64,000 nucleotides of DNA from Bradyrhizobium sp. Y36 (GTDB lineage: Bacteria; Pseudomonadota; Alphaproteobacteria; Rhizobiales; Xanthobacteraceae), in NCBI RefSeq assembly GCF_002531575.1, contig NZ_NWTI01000020.1, positions 62,001-126,000 of the forward strand, in the 5' to 3' direction. A program made the translations under genes and the position numbers. The notes under the pieces are model-generated. The model was given only the letters and a program-made list of their open reading frames with translations, was not told the DNA's origin and ran no database searches. This document shows positions 25,547 to 34,225 of the stretch, one piece after another. How positions within the stretch are numbered: position 1 is the stretch's first letter; each line of letters opens with the position of its first letter.

Positions 25547-27694
25547 TCACTCCCCGATCAGCTTCAGCCACGCGTCTTCGGTCAGCACCTTGACGCCGTG
25601 CTTGTTGGCCTCGGCGAGCTTGGAGCCCGCGCCGGGGCCGGCAACGACGAGATCGGTCTTCTTCGACACCGAGCCCGACACTTTGGCACCGAGACGTTCC
25701 GCGGTCGCCTTGGCTTCATCCCGGGTCATCTTTTCCAGCGAGCCCGTGAACACCACCGTCTTTCCGGCGACGGCGGAGTTGCTCTTCGGCTTCTCGGCGT
25801 CGACGATCTCGACCTCCCCGGTCAGCCGCTCGACGATGCCGCGATTGTGGCTCTCGCCGAAATAATCGGCGATGCTCTTGATCACGGTGTCGCCGATCTG
25901 GTCGAGCGCATCCATCTCCGCGATCGCCTCCTCGTCGCCCTTGGCGACCTTGAGGCAGGCATCGTGGAAGGCGTCCCACGAGCCGTAGCCGCGCGCCAGC
26001 GCCAGCGCCGTGGTCTCGCCGACATGGCGCATGCCGAGCGCATAGATGAAGCGCTCCAGCGCGATTTTCCGCCGGCTCTCGATGGCGCCGAACAGGTTGC
26101 GCACCGAGGTCGCGCCGTAGCCCTCGATCTCCTCGAGCTTCAATTTCGAATTGCGCTTCTCCAGGGTGAAGATGTCGGCGGGCTCCTTGACCCATCCCTC
26201 GTCGAAGAAATACTGCAGCTGCTTTTCACCTAAACCATCGATATCGAAGGCGCGGCGCGACACGAACAGCTTGAGGTGCTCGATCTTCTGATAGGGGCAG
26301 GCGAACTCGCCGCTGCAGCGAGCGCGGGATTCCTCTTCGCCGGCCGCGGTCTCGCCGCGCACGACGTCGGTATGCAGCGGGCACGGGCACTTCTTCGGGA
26401 AATGGAATTCCTTGGCGCTCTTGGGGCGCTTGTCGAGAACGACGTCCACCACTTGCGGGATCACATCGCCGGCGCGCTGGATCACGACGGTATCGCCGAT
26501 CCGGATGTCCCGCCCCTCGCGCAGCACCTCGCCCTTGTTGCCGATGCCCTTGATATAGTCCTCGTTGTGCAGCGTCACGTTCTGCACGATCACGCCGCCG
26601 ACGCCGACCGGCTCGAGCTTGCCGACCGGCGTGAACGAGCCGGTGCGGCCGACCTGGATCTCGATGTCGCGCAGCACCGTCATGGCGCGCTCGGCCGGGA
26701 ATTTGTGCGCGATGGCCCAGCGCGGCGTGCGTGAGACGAAGCCGAGCCGCTCCTGCCAGTCGATGCGGTCGACCTTGTAGACGACGCCGTCGATGTCGTA
26801 GTCGAGTTCGGCGCGCTCTTCCTCGATGCTCTGATGGAACGCGATCAGCTCCTCGACCGAATGGCACAGCCTGGTCAGCGGATTGGTCTTGAAGCCGCAG
26901 CGCTCGAACCAATGGATCATGCCGCTTTGCGTCGCTTCCGGCATCTCGCTCATCTGCCCCCACGCGTAGGCGAAGAAGCCGAGCGGGCGCGAGGCGGTGA
27001 TGGTCGGGTCCTTCTGCCGGAGCGAGCCCGCGGCCGAATTGCGCGGATTGGCGAAGATGGTGTCGCCCGCCGCCTTCTGCCGCTCGTTGAGCGCAAGAAA
27101 GGCTTTCTTGGTCATGTAGACTTCGCCGCGCACCTCGCAGATGTCGGGGATGTTGCGGCCCTTCAGCTTCTGCGGCACGTCCTCGAGCGTACGGATATTG
27201 GCGGTGACATCCTCGCCGACCGCACCGTCCCCGCGCGTCGCCGCAGTGACCAGCTCGCCGCCTTCATAGCGCAGCGACATCGACAGGCCGTCGATCTTCG
27301 GTTCGGCGGAGAAATTGATCTTGTCGTCATCGAGCTTGAGGAAGCGCACGATGCGGCCGACGAAATCGCGCACGTCCTCTTCGGCAAAGGCGTTGTCGAG
27401 CGACAGCATCGGAACCGAGTGCGGCACCTTCTTGAAGCGCCCCGAGGGCGCGGCGCCGACCTTCTGCGAGGGCGAGTCGGCGCTGACGAATTCGGGAAAG
27501 CGCTTCTCGATCGCGTTGAAGCGCTGCCGCAGCGCGTCGTACTCGGCGTCGGTGATGGTGGGCGCGTCCTCTTGATAGTAGCGCTCGTTGTGCCCCTCGA
27601 TCTCCAGTGCCAGCCGCATGTGCTCGACCTTGGCTTGCGCCTTGGTGAGATCGGCGACGTCGCGAGGCGGTTTCGTTTTTGCTGCTCTGGCCAT
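25547..27694 (-). CDS. ligA: NAD-dependent DNA ligase
   Basis: A 715-residue LigA with all expected parts. The Ia domain contacts NAD (HNERYYQEDAPTITDAEYD, about 35-53), followed by the adenylation domain with the nucleophile lysine in EPKIDGLS (K133). Then come an OB fold, a Cys-rich zinc finger (about 430-470, with CPCPLH and FACPYQ), helix-hairpin-helix repeats, and a C-terminal BRCT domain from about 640. It seals nicks in replication and repair. It is the last gene of the co-oriented block lpxC-bamD-recN-ligA, separated from recN by the GIY-YIG insertion. Confidence 0.97.
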   Translation of the reverse strand: MARAAKTKPPRDVADLTKAQAKVEHMRLALEIEGHNERYYQEDAPTITDAEYDALRQRFNAIEKRFPEFVSADSPSQKVGAAPSGRFKKVPHSVPMLSLDNAFAEEDVRDFVGRIVRFLKLDDDKINFSAEPKIDGLSMSLRYEGGELVTAATRGDGAVGEDVTANIRTLEDVPQKLKGRNIPDICEVRGEVYMTKKAFLALNERQKAAGDTIFANPRNSAAGSLRQKDPTITASRPLGFFAYAWGQMSEMPEATQSGMIHWFERCGFKTNPLTRLCHSVEELIAFHQSIEEERAELDYDIDGVVYKVDRIDWQERLGFVSRTPRWAIAHKFPAERAMTVLRDIEIQVGRTGSFTPVGKLEPVGVGGVIVQNVTLHNEDYIKGIGNKGEVLREGRDIRIGDTVVIQRAGDVIPQVVDVVLDKRPKSAKEFHFPKKCPCPLHTDVVRGETAAGEEESRARCSGEFACPYQKIEHLKLFVSRRAFDIDGLGEKQLQYFFDEGWVKEPADIFTLEKRNSKLKLEEIEGYGATSVRNLFGAIESRRKIALERFIYALGMRHVGETTALALARGYGSWDAFHDACLKVAKGDEEAIAEMDALDQIGDTVIKSIADYFGESHNRGIVERLTGEVEIVDAEKPKSNSAVAGKTVVFTGSLEKMTRDEAKATAERLGAKVSGSVSKKTDLVVAGPGAGSKLAEANKHGVKVLTEDAWLKLIGE

Positions 27695-27716
27695 TATACT
27701 TAAAGTTGTGACTCGT

Positions 27717-27790
27717 CGTTCCGGGATGATCCGAAGGACCAGACCCGGAACCTCGAGATTCCGGGATCGCGCTTCGCGCCCCGGAATGAC
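27717..27790. repeat. Cloverleaf palindrome element, copy 2 (left of GIY-YIG gene)
   Basis: The element contains the central palindrome halves CCCGGAACCTC and GAGATTCCGGG and the right outer arm CCCCGGAATGAC; the left outer arm is degraded (CGTTCCGGGA). Third hairpin is CGCGC-TTC-GCG(C). It ends 17 bp before the GIY-YIG start codon. Confidence 0.85.
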
Positions 27791-27807
27791 GAAGTCGTGG
27801 GAGGGCT

Positions 27808-28095
27808 ATGGCGTATTACGTCTATATTCTAGCAAGCCGGCGCGATGGGGCAATCTACGTTGGCATCACCAATGACCTGGTGCGCCGCGTCTATGAACAT
27901 CGAATCAAAGCGGTCCCTGGATTCACCGCTAGATACAACATATCCCGATTGGTTTGGTTCGAGGCCTATGACGATCCAATCTCGGCAATCTCACGCGAGA
28001 AAGAACTCAAGAAGTGGAGGCGGGCTTGGAAAACCCAGGTGCTCGAAAAGGACAATCCAAACTGGGATGATCTATACGAGTCGATCTGCAATTGA
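27808..28095 (+). CDS. Small GIY-YIG endonuclease-domain protein
   Basis: A 95-residue protein made almost entirely of one GIY-YIG nuclease fold. It has YVYIL (residues 4-8), IYVGITND (16-23) and the conserved Arg in LVRRVYEHR (26-27). The metal-ligand Glu is probably E64 in SREKELKKW. It belongs to the UvrC-homology/YhbQ-like group, often mislabelled excinuclease subunit C. Its base composition is visibly lower in GC than its neighbours. It lies on the opposite strand, between recN and ligA, bracketed within 17 and 4 bp by two copies of a cloverleaf palindrome, and looks like an insertion. Biological role unknown. Confidence 0.88.
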   Translation: MAYYVYILASRRDGAIYVGITNDLVRRVYEHRIKAVPGFTARYNISRLVWFEAYDDPISAISREKELKKWRRAWKTQVLEKDNPNWDDLYESICN

Positions 28096-28098
28096 GCA

Positions 28099-28178
28099 GT
28101 CATTCCGGGGCGGCTCGAAGAGCCGAACCCGGAATCTCGAGATTCCGGGTTCGATGCTGCGCATCGCCCCGGAATGAC
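28099..28178. repeat. Cloverleaf palindrome element, copy 3 (right of GIY-YIG gene)
   Basis: Best-preserved copy. Outer stem GTCATTCCGGGGC/GCCCCGGAATGAC encloses hairpins GGCTC-GAA-GAGCC, a perfect 28-bp central palindrome starting GAACCCGG and ending CCGGGTTC, and GATGC-TGC-GCATC. It begins 4 bp after the GIY-YIG stop. Confidence 0.92.
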
Positions 28179-28187
28179 GGTGGAAGC

Positions 28188-29861
28188 CTAAGCCGTGGCC
28201 GCTTTCAGCAGCCGGTCCGCCGCCGCCCTCGCCTCGGCCGTGATCTCGGCGCCCGCGAGCATGCGGGCGATTTCCTCGCGGCGGTGGTCGGCGGCGAGCG
28301 CATTGACGCGGGTGGCGACGCGCTTGCCCTTGTCGAGGGCGTCCTTGGAGATCAGCAGATGCTGGTCGGCGCGGGCGGCGACCTGCGGGGCGTGGGTCAC
28401 GGCCATCACCTGGACCTTGCCGGCGAGGCGCGCCAGGCGGCTGCCGATGGCGTCCGCGACCGCGCCGCCGACGCCGGTGTCGATCTCGTCGAAGACCAGC
28501 GTCGGCGCCGAGCCGCGGTCGGACAGCACCACCTTGAGCGCCAGCAGGAAGCGCGAGAGCTCACCGCCGGAGGCCACCTTCATCATCGGCCCCGGCTTGG
28601 TGCCCGGATTGGTCTGTACCCAGAACTCGACGCGGTCGAAGCCCTGCGGCCCCGGTGCGGTCTCGTCGGTCGCGACCTGGGTCATGAACTTGGCGCGTTC
28701 GAGCTTGAGCGGGGCGAGCTCGGCGTTGACGGCCTTGTTGAGCTTCTCCGCCGATTTCTGCCGCGCCAGCGACAGCTTCTTGGCGGCGGCGGCATAGCGG
28801 CTGTCGGCCTCGATCGCGGCCTGCTCCAGCTTCTTCAGCTGCGAAGCGCCGGCGTCGATCATCACGACGTCGGCGGCATATTTGGCGGCCAGCGCCGCGA
28901 GCCCGTCGACCGGCGTCGAATATTTGCGCGAGGCGGCGCGCAGGGCGAACAGCCGTTCCTCGATACGCTCGAGCTCGGCCGGATCGAAGTCGGTGGCGGC
29001 GAGCGCGGCCTGGAGGTGCTGGTCGGCCTCCTCCAGCGCGTTGATCGCGGCGTCGATCGCCTTCACGGCAGGCTCCACCAGCGCCGGCGAATTGACGCCG
29101 CGGCGTTCCAGCCGGCGCACGGCCGCCGACAGTGCTGCAACCGGCGAATGATTGCCGCCAACCGCCTCCTGCGCCTCGCGCAAATCGGAGGCGATCTTCT
29201 CGCCCTGCATCATGGTGGTGCGGCGGTTGGCGAGCGAGGTTTCTTCGCCATCCCTGGGCGCGAGCTGCTTCAGCTCGGCCGAGGCATGGCGGAGATAGTC
29301 GGCCTCCCGCGCGGCACGCTCCATGCCGGCGCGATGCTCCTCCAGCGCAGTGTTGGCGGTCCGGCGGGCGTCCCAGAGCGTTTCGACCGCGGCAACGTCC
29401 TTTTCCAGGCCGGCGAAGGCGTCGAGCAGGCGGCGGTGGGTGGCGGCATCGACCAGTGCGCGCTCGTCATGCTGGCCGTGGATTTCGACCAGGGCGGCGC
29501 CGACCGCCTTCAGCGTCTGCACGCTGATCGCCTGGTCGTTGATGAAGGCGCGGGTGCGGCCATCGGCGAGCTGCACGCGACGGAGAATCATCTCGCCGGT
29601 GTCGTCCAGGCCGTTCTCGGCGAGGATCTTCATCGCGGGGTGATTCTTCGGGATATCGAACACGGCCGTGACCTGCCCCTGCTCCGCGCCGTGGCGCACG
29701 AGGCCGGCGTCGCCGCGGCCGCCGAGCGCCAGTGCAAAGGCATCGAGCAGGATGGATTTGCCCGCACCGGTCTCGCCGGTCAAAACCGCAAGCCCGGTGG
29801 CGAATTCGATATCGAGCCGTTCGATCAGGACGATGTCACGGATCGACAGACGCGCCAGCAT
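28188..29861 (-). CDS. recN: DNA repair protein RecN
   Basis: A 557-residue SMC-like ATPase. Walker A is TGETGAGKS (about 28-36) and the C-terminal Walker B is TLVFDEIDTGVGG, with the ABC signature in KVASGGELSRFLLAL. The two halves are joined by coiled coil rich in Ala/Leu/Glu. It acts early in double-strand-break repair. The start at 29861 (ATG) is preceded closely by the bamD stop (13 bp), so it is co-transcribed with bamD. Confidence 0.96.
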   Translation of the reverse strand: MLARLSIRDIVLIERLDIEFATGLAVLTGETGAGKSILLDAFALALGGRGDAGLVRHGAEQGQVTAVFDIPKNHPAMKILAENGLDDTGEMILRRVQLADGRTRAFINDQAISVQTLKAVGAALVEIHGQHDERALVDAATHRRLLDAFAGLEKDVAAVETLWDARRTANTALEEHRAGMERAAREADYLRHASAELKQLAPRDGEETSLANRRTTMMQGEKIASDLREAQEAVGGNHSPVAALSAAVRRLERRGVNSPALVEPAVKAIDAAINALEEADQHLQAALAATDFDPAELERIEERLFALRAASRKYSTPVDGLAALAAKYAADVVMIDAGASQLKKLEQAAIEADSRYAAAAKKLSLARQKSAEKLNKAVNAELAPLKLERAKFMTQVATDETAPGPQGFDRVEFWVQTNPGTKPGPMMKVASGGELSRFLLALKVVLSDRGSAPTLVFDEIDTGVGGAVADAIGSRLARLAGKVQVMAVTHAPQVAARADQHLLISKDALDKGKRVATRVNALAADHRREEIARMLAGAEITAEARAAADRLLKAATA

Positions 29862-29874
29862 GAAACCCTATTTC

Positions 29875-30765
29875 CTAGCCGAGACCCATTTTCTTGAAGG
29901 TCTTGCTGATCCAGGACCCCTGATTCTCGCTCGGCTCGAGACCGCCGGATTTTACAAGATTATAGGCGTCCTTGTACCAGCGGCTGTCAGGAAAATTGTG
30001 GCCAAGCACAGCCGCCGCGGTCTGCGCCTCCCCGACGATGCCGATGGCCATATAGGCTTCGGTCAGCCGGTAGAGCGCCTCCTCGACATGGCGGGTGGTC
30101 TGGTACTGCGTGACGACGGTCTTGTAGCGGTTGATGGCCGCCGTGTAGTCGCGCTTCTGCGCGTAATAGCGGCCGGTATTCATTTCCTTGCCGGCGAGCT
30201 GGTCGCGCGCGCCCTCGATCTTGGCCTTGGCGGACGTCGCATATTCCGAGTTCGGATATTTGCGCACCACCTCTTCCAGCGCGGCGATCGCCTTCTCGGT
30301 GCGGGCCTGGTCGCGGCTGACGTCCGGGATCTGGTCGTAATGGGAGGCGGCGATCAGATATTGCGCATAGGCCGCGTCCGGGCTGCCGGGATGCAGCGTG
30401 ACGTAGCGCGTGGCGGCGCCGATGCAGCCGTCGTAGTCGCCGCCCTGGTAGGACGCGTAGGCCGACATCAGCAGTGATTTGCGGGCCCAATCGGAATAAG
30501 GATGCTGGCGGTCGACCTCTTCGAACTTCTTGTTCGCCGCCTTCATGTCCTTCTTCTCGTTCATGAGGTACAGGCCCTCATTGTAGATCTTGTCGGCGGG
30601 CTCCTCGACGAAGGTGTCGTCCTTGGCGGTGAACTTGTCCCAGAGCGAGCCGGTGCCGCAGCCGGCGAGCGGCAGCGCGAGCAGCATGAAAGTGACGGCC
30701 TGAAGCAGCCCACGGGCTCGCGACGAGACCGAGAAATATCCGCGCGTCATACGCTGTGCCGACAT
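29875..30765 (-). CDS. bamD: Outer-membrane assembly lipoprotein BamD
   Basis: A 296-residue lipoprotein. The lipobox LPLAGC places the lipidated cysteine at about residue 36. It is followed by five TPR-like repeats beginning PADKIYNEGLYLMNEKKDMK, the typical opening of BamD/YfiO. It is the essential partner of BamA in inserting beta-barrel proteins. The frame is open to 30894, but the ATG at 30765 gives a normal signal sequence; a second ATG at 30750 is possible. It lies between lpxC and recN, as in related genomes. Confidence 0.94.
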   Translation of the reverse strand: MSAQRMTRGYFSVSSRARGLLQAVTFMLLALPLAGCGTGSLWDKFTAKDDTFVEEPADKIYNEGLYLMNEKKDMKAANKKFEEVDRQHPYSDWARKSLLMSAYASYQGGDYDGCIGAATRYVTLHPGSPDAAYAQYLIAASHYDQIPDVSRDQARTEKAIAALEEVVRKYPNSEYATSAKAKIEGARDQLAGKEMNTGRYYAQKRDYTAAINRYKTVVTQYQTTRHVEEALYRLTEAYMAIGIVGEAQTAAAVLGHNFPDSRWYKDAYNLVKSGGLEPSENQGSWISKTFKKMGLG

Positions 30766-31009
30766 GAGTTTAAGCCCTGACGCCCTGTGATGCGGTGCCC
30801 GCCAGCCCATGAACCCCGTCATGGGCGCGAAATGTAACCGTGGTGCCTTGCCATGCGACCACGCCGATGTATCCGAAAAGCGATCTTTAACCAACCGGAT
30901 AGGCAGTCAATTCGCCCGGATTAAGGCGAACTTGCCGCAATCCTAGGCGATCATGGTTACCAGGAGTTTCCCGGGGTAGCCGCGGCCAATAGCTGCGACA
31001 GCAAGGCTG

Positions 31010-31972
31010 TCAGGACACGTCCGGCCCGTAGGCCGCAGCGATCCGGCCGCCGACGATGCCGCGACCGACCTCGCCCACGGGACGCGTAGTGCGGCGGGCC
31101 GCCTCGCCCTCGACCACCCGCCAGGCGGTACGGTCGGCGAGCAGTGCGGTCAGAACAGCGTGATTGAGCTTGTGGCCGCCACGCACAGAGCGATAAGCGC
31201 CAAGCAGCGGCAGGCCGGCCAGCGAGAGATCGCCGATCACGTCCAGTACCTTGTGGCGGGCACATTCATCGGCGTAGCGCAGGCCCTCGGGATTGAGGAG
31301 CCGTTCGTCGTCAAACACGACGGTGTTGCCGAAGGAAGCACCGCGACCGTAGCCCGCAGCCCAGAGCCGCGCTTGATCGCACATCAGACCGAAGGTCCGG
31401 GCGCGCGCCACCTCGCGGCGGAACCGCTCCGGCACGAGTTCCAAAGTGTAGCTCTGCCGACCAATCACGGGATTGGCAAAGTCGATCTCGACTTCGGCGC
31501 GGAAGCCATCGGCGTAGGGCCGCAATTCGCCAAAGGAGTCGCCGATTGCGACCGAGATGGGCTTCAAAACCTGGATGAAGCGGCGCTGCGCCGGTTGGGC
31601 GACAATTCCAGCCTGATCGATCGCCGCGACGAAGGCCGCGGCGCTGCCGTCCATGATCGGCACTTCCGGACCGTCAACTTCGATGGTGGCATTGTCCACG
31701 CCCATGCCACGCAAGGCTGCCAGAACATGCTCGGCAGTGGAGACGAGGGGTCCCTCGCTGTCGCCCAGCACGGTCGCGAGATCCGTCGCAACCACTTGCC
31801 CGGCCGTCGCCTGGACTTCGCGATCACTTCCCTCGAGCCCGGTGCGGACAAAAATAAAACCCGCATCGACAGGCGCGGGCCCAAGCGTAAGGGTCACGGG
31901 AAGACCGGAATGAACGCCAACGCCTGCCACAGAGGCTTGCGCACGAAGCGTTGTTTGCCGGCTAAATTTCAT
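31010..31972 (-). CDS. lpxC: UDP-3-O-acyl-N-acetylglucosamine deacetylase
   Basis: A 320-residue enzyme for the first committed step of lipid A synthesis. Zinc-site residues are visible as TAEH (H82), H240 and D244 in ARHKVLDVIGD, and the catalytic His near GGHKLNHA (about 267). E81 is the expected base. It follows ftsZ across a 363-bp gap with a terminator, so it has its own promoter, and precedes bamD. Location after ftsZ is typical of proteobacteria. Confidence 0.96.
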   Translation of the reverse strand: MKFSRQTTLRAQASVAGVGVHSGLPVTLTLGPAPVDAGFIFVRTGLEGSDREVQATAGQVVATDLATVLGDSEGPLVSTAEHVLAALRGMGVDNATIEVDGPEVPIMDGSAAAFVAAIDQAGIVAQPAQRRFIQVLKPISVAIGDSFGELRPYADGFRAEVEIDFANPVIGRQSYTLELVPERFRREVARARTFGLMCDQARLWAAGYGRGASFGNTVVFDDERLLNPEGLRYADECARHKVLDVIGDLSLAGLPLLGAYRSVRGGHKLNHAVLTALLADRTAWRVVEGEAARRTTRPVGEVGRGIVGGRIAAAYGPDVS

Positions 31973-32335
31973 CAGGAACCCGCCCCACTACGACCACGGC
32001 GACTTATACGAGACCCGCTTGGCCGGCCAGTGCCGACGCTTACGAATCTCCGTATCCCCAAGTCACGGCAAACCATAGTCACTGCCTCAAACAGCGCCAA
32101 CTCACGCTTTTTTACCGATTGTTACCCCAAACCTGCCGTATTCGCGCCAAGGCTTAACCAAATTGCGCCGAGGTTTTGGGCCGTTTCCGGCAGTTTTACT
32201 GAACACCCGAATACGTAATTAATGATTTAAAATCAGTTGTTTGGCGGCGCCATCCGGATCTGCGCGGGACAAAAGGAAAGGCCCCGGCAAGCTTGCTGCC
32301 GGGGCCTTTTTGCGTCTGCCTTATTGTAACAATCC
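31973..32335. promoter_or_regulatory. ftsZ terminator and lpxC promoter region
   Basis: The gap holds the ftsZ terminator (32277-32309) and then about 300 bp that should carry the lpxC promoter on the minus strand. CTTAACCAAA near 32152-32162 and the dyad GATTTAAAATC near 32223-32233 are the visible AT-rich elements. No gene is seen. Confidence 0.45.
32277..32309 (-). terminator. Bidirectional intrinsic terminator after ftsZ
   Basis: AAAGGCCCCGGCA and TGCCGGGGCCTTT form a perfect 13-bp stem around a 7-base loop. On the minus strand it is followed by CCTTTTGT, and on the plus strand by a longer T-run. It lies 27 bp beyond the ftsZ stop and separates ftsZ from lpxC. Confidence 0.85.
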
Positions 32336-34138
32336 TCAGGTCGCCTGCCGCCGCAGGAAGGCCGGGATATCAAGATGGTCGTCGCCCTGTGGCGCCGGCG
32401 CAACAGGCGCCGGGCGGCCATGCATGTCCAAGCCCTGGGGCGCCGGACGACGGGCATACTCGGATACCGGATCGCTCGACGCGATCTGCTGAGCCACGGT
32501 CTTCTGCGGCCGGCGCTCGGGCAGCGGCGGCATCGCAGGACCGGCTGTACGGGCGGCAGGCGCCGGCTCGCTTTCCTCGTCACGACGGCCGAGGCCGACA
32601 TTGGCGAGGCGCTGGAGCAGCGACAGGCGGGTCTTCTGCGTGGGCTCTTCCTCACCCTCGCCGCGGGCCTGGCGAATCTCGGCCTGGGCCTGGATCGGCA
32701 GTTCATCGATACGCGGCATCCGGGGCGCCCGGATCGGCCCGCGCTCGGCCTGCGGCGGAATGAAGGTTTCGGGCGTCATCGGCTCCTGCATCGCAAGCGG
32801 GGCCTGCTCAGGCTCCGGAAACAGGGTCGGCTTCTGCGCGATCGGACGCACGGTCACGTCGCCATAGGTCTGGGTCGGCGCAGGCGCCTGCGGCACATCG
32901 GCAACGGCGGCCGCGATGGCGGCGAGCGCGGCGCGCTCGACGTTCGGACGGGGCGCCATCGGCGCGGCAGCGACCGAGGCCTGTGCTGCGGGGATCTGCG
33001 TTTCCAGCTTCTGGGCGCGTTCGGCCAGGCGCTGGTTGTCGGCGCGCAGACGCGCGGTCAGGTCGGCGAGACGGCTCTCGGCGGCTGCGGCCGGAGCTGC
33101 GGGCGCCTGCTGCGCCTGCGGCGCGGCGTTCGCGACCGGAGCGGAGGTCGCCTGGCTGTTGCGGGCGATCGCAGCCTGCTCGATGCCGGTGGCGACGACC
33201 GAGACGCGGATCAGGCCGTCGAGCGCTTCGTCGAAGGTCGCGCCGACGATGATGTTGGCATCCTGGTCGACTTCCTCGCGGATGCGCGTCGCGGCTTCGT
33301 CGACCTCGAACAGCGTGAGGTCCTTGCCGCCGGTGATGGAGATGAGGAGGCCCTTGGCGCCTTTCATCGAGCTGTCGTCGATCAGCGGGTTGGCAATCGC
33401 GGCTTCCGCGGCGGTCAGCGCGCGCTTGTCGCCGGAGGCTTCGCCGGTGCCCATCATCGCCTTGCCCATCTCGCGCATGACGGCGCGGACGTCGGCGAAG
33501 TCGAGATTGATCAGACCTTCCTTGACCATCAGGTCGGTGATGCAGGCGACGCCCGAGTAGAGCACCTGGTCAGCCATCGCGAAGGCGTCGGCGAAGGTGG
33601 TCTTCTCGTTGGCGACCCGGAACAGGTTCTGGTTCGGGATGATCAGGAGCGTGTCCACGACCTTGTGAAGCTCGTTGATGCCGGCTTCGGCCGTGCGCAT
33701 GCGGCGGCCACCCTCGAAGTGGAACGGCTTGGTCACGACGCCGACGGTGAGGATGCCCATGTCGCGCGCGGTCTTGGCGATCACGGGAGCAGCGCCCGTG
33801 CCGGTGCCGCCGCCCATGCCGGCGGTGACGAACACCATGTTGGCGCCCGAGAGATGGTCGCGCAGCTCGTCGATCACCTCTTCCGCCGCCGCGGCGCCGA
33901 CGTTCGGCTGCGAGCCGGCGCCCAGGCCTTGCGTGACCGCGGTGCCCATCTGCACGATGCGCTGCGCCTTCGACATCGTCAGCGCCTGCGCGTCGGTGTT
34001 GGCGACCACGAAGTCGACGCCCTGAAGGCCCGCCGTGATCATGTTGTTGACGGCGTTGCCGCCGGCGCCGCCGACGCCGAACACGGTGATCCGGGGCTTC
34101 AGTTCGTGAATATCAGGAACGTTGATGCTGATGGTCAT
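32336..34138 (-). CDS. ftsZ: Cell division protein FtsZ
   Basis: A 600-residue tubulin-like GTPase that forms the Z ring. The GTP-binding domain has VFGVGGAGGNAVNNM (19-33) and the tubulin signature MGGGTGTGAAPV (108-119). After about residue 320 comes an unusually long Ala/Gln/Pro-rich linker of some 270 residues, then the conserved C-terminal peptide DIPAFLRR (about 590-597) that binds FtsA. Long linkers are known in alphaproteobacterial FtsZ. The gene starts 88 bp after ftsA and ends at a strong terminator. Confidence 0.97.
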   Translation of the reverse strand: MTISINVPDIHELKPRITVFGVGGAGGNAVNNMITAGLQGVDFVVANTDAQALTMSKAQRIVQMGTAVTQGLGAGSQPNVGAAAAEEVIDELRDHLSGANMVFVTAGMGGGTGTGAAPVIAKTARDMGILTVGVVTKPFHFEGGRRMRTAEAGINELHKVVDTLLIIPNQNLFRVANEKTTFADAFAMADQVLYSGVACITDLMVKEGLINLDFADVRAVMREMGKAMMGTGEASGDKRALTAAEAAIANPLIDDSSMKGAKGLLISITGGKDLTLFEVDEAATRIREEVDQDANIIVGATFDEALDGLIRVSVVATGIEQAAIARNSQATSAPVANAAPQAQQAPAAPAAAAESRLADLTARLRADNQRLAERAQKLETQIPAAQASVAAAPMAPRPNVERAALAAIAAAVADVPQAPAPTQTYGDVTVRPIAQKPTLFPEPEQAPLAMQEPMTPETFIPPQAERGPIRAPRMPRIDELPIQAQAEIRQARGEGEEEPTQKTRLSLLQRLANVGLGRRDEESEPAPAARTAGPAMPPLPERRPQKTVAQQIASSDPVSEYARRPAPQGLDMHGRPAPVAPAPQGDDHLDIPAFLRRQAT

Positions 34139-34225
34139 GTTTGCCTCTCGATCACGCGCGCGTGGGTTCGCCCCGGCCAGCGGCCGCGGGAGTTGGTGAA
34201 AGTCGGGAATTGCGGAAATGAGTCA

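Noticed and set aside
28092..29897. 601-codon plus-strand frame antisense to recN
   Set aside because: High GC opens long antisense frames; recN has full family motifs and the antisense product is Arg/Gly/His-rich with no recognisable pattern.
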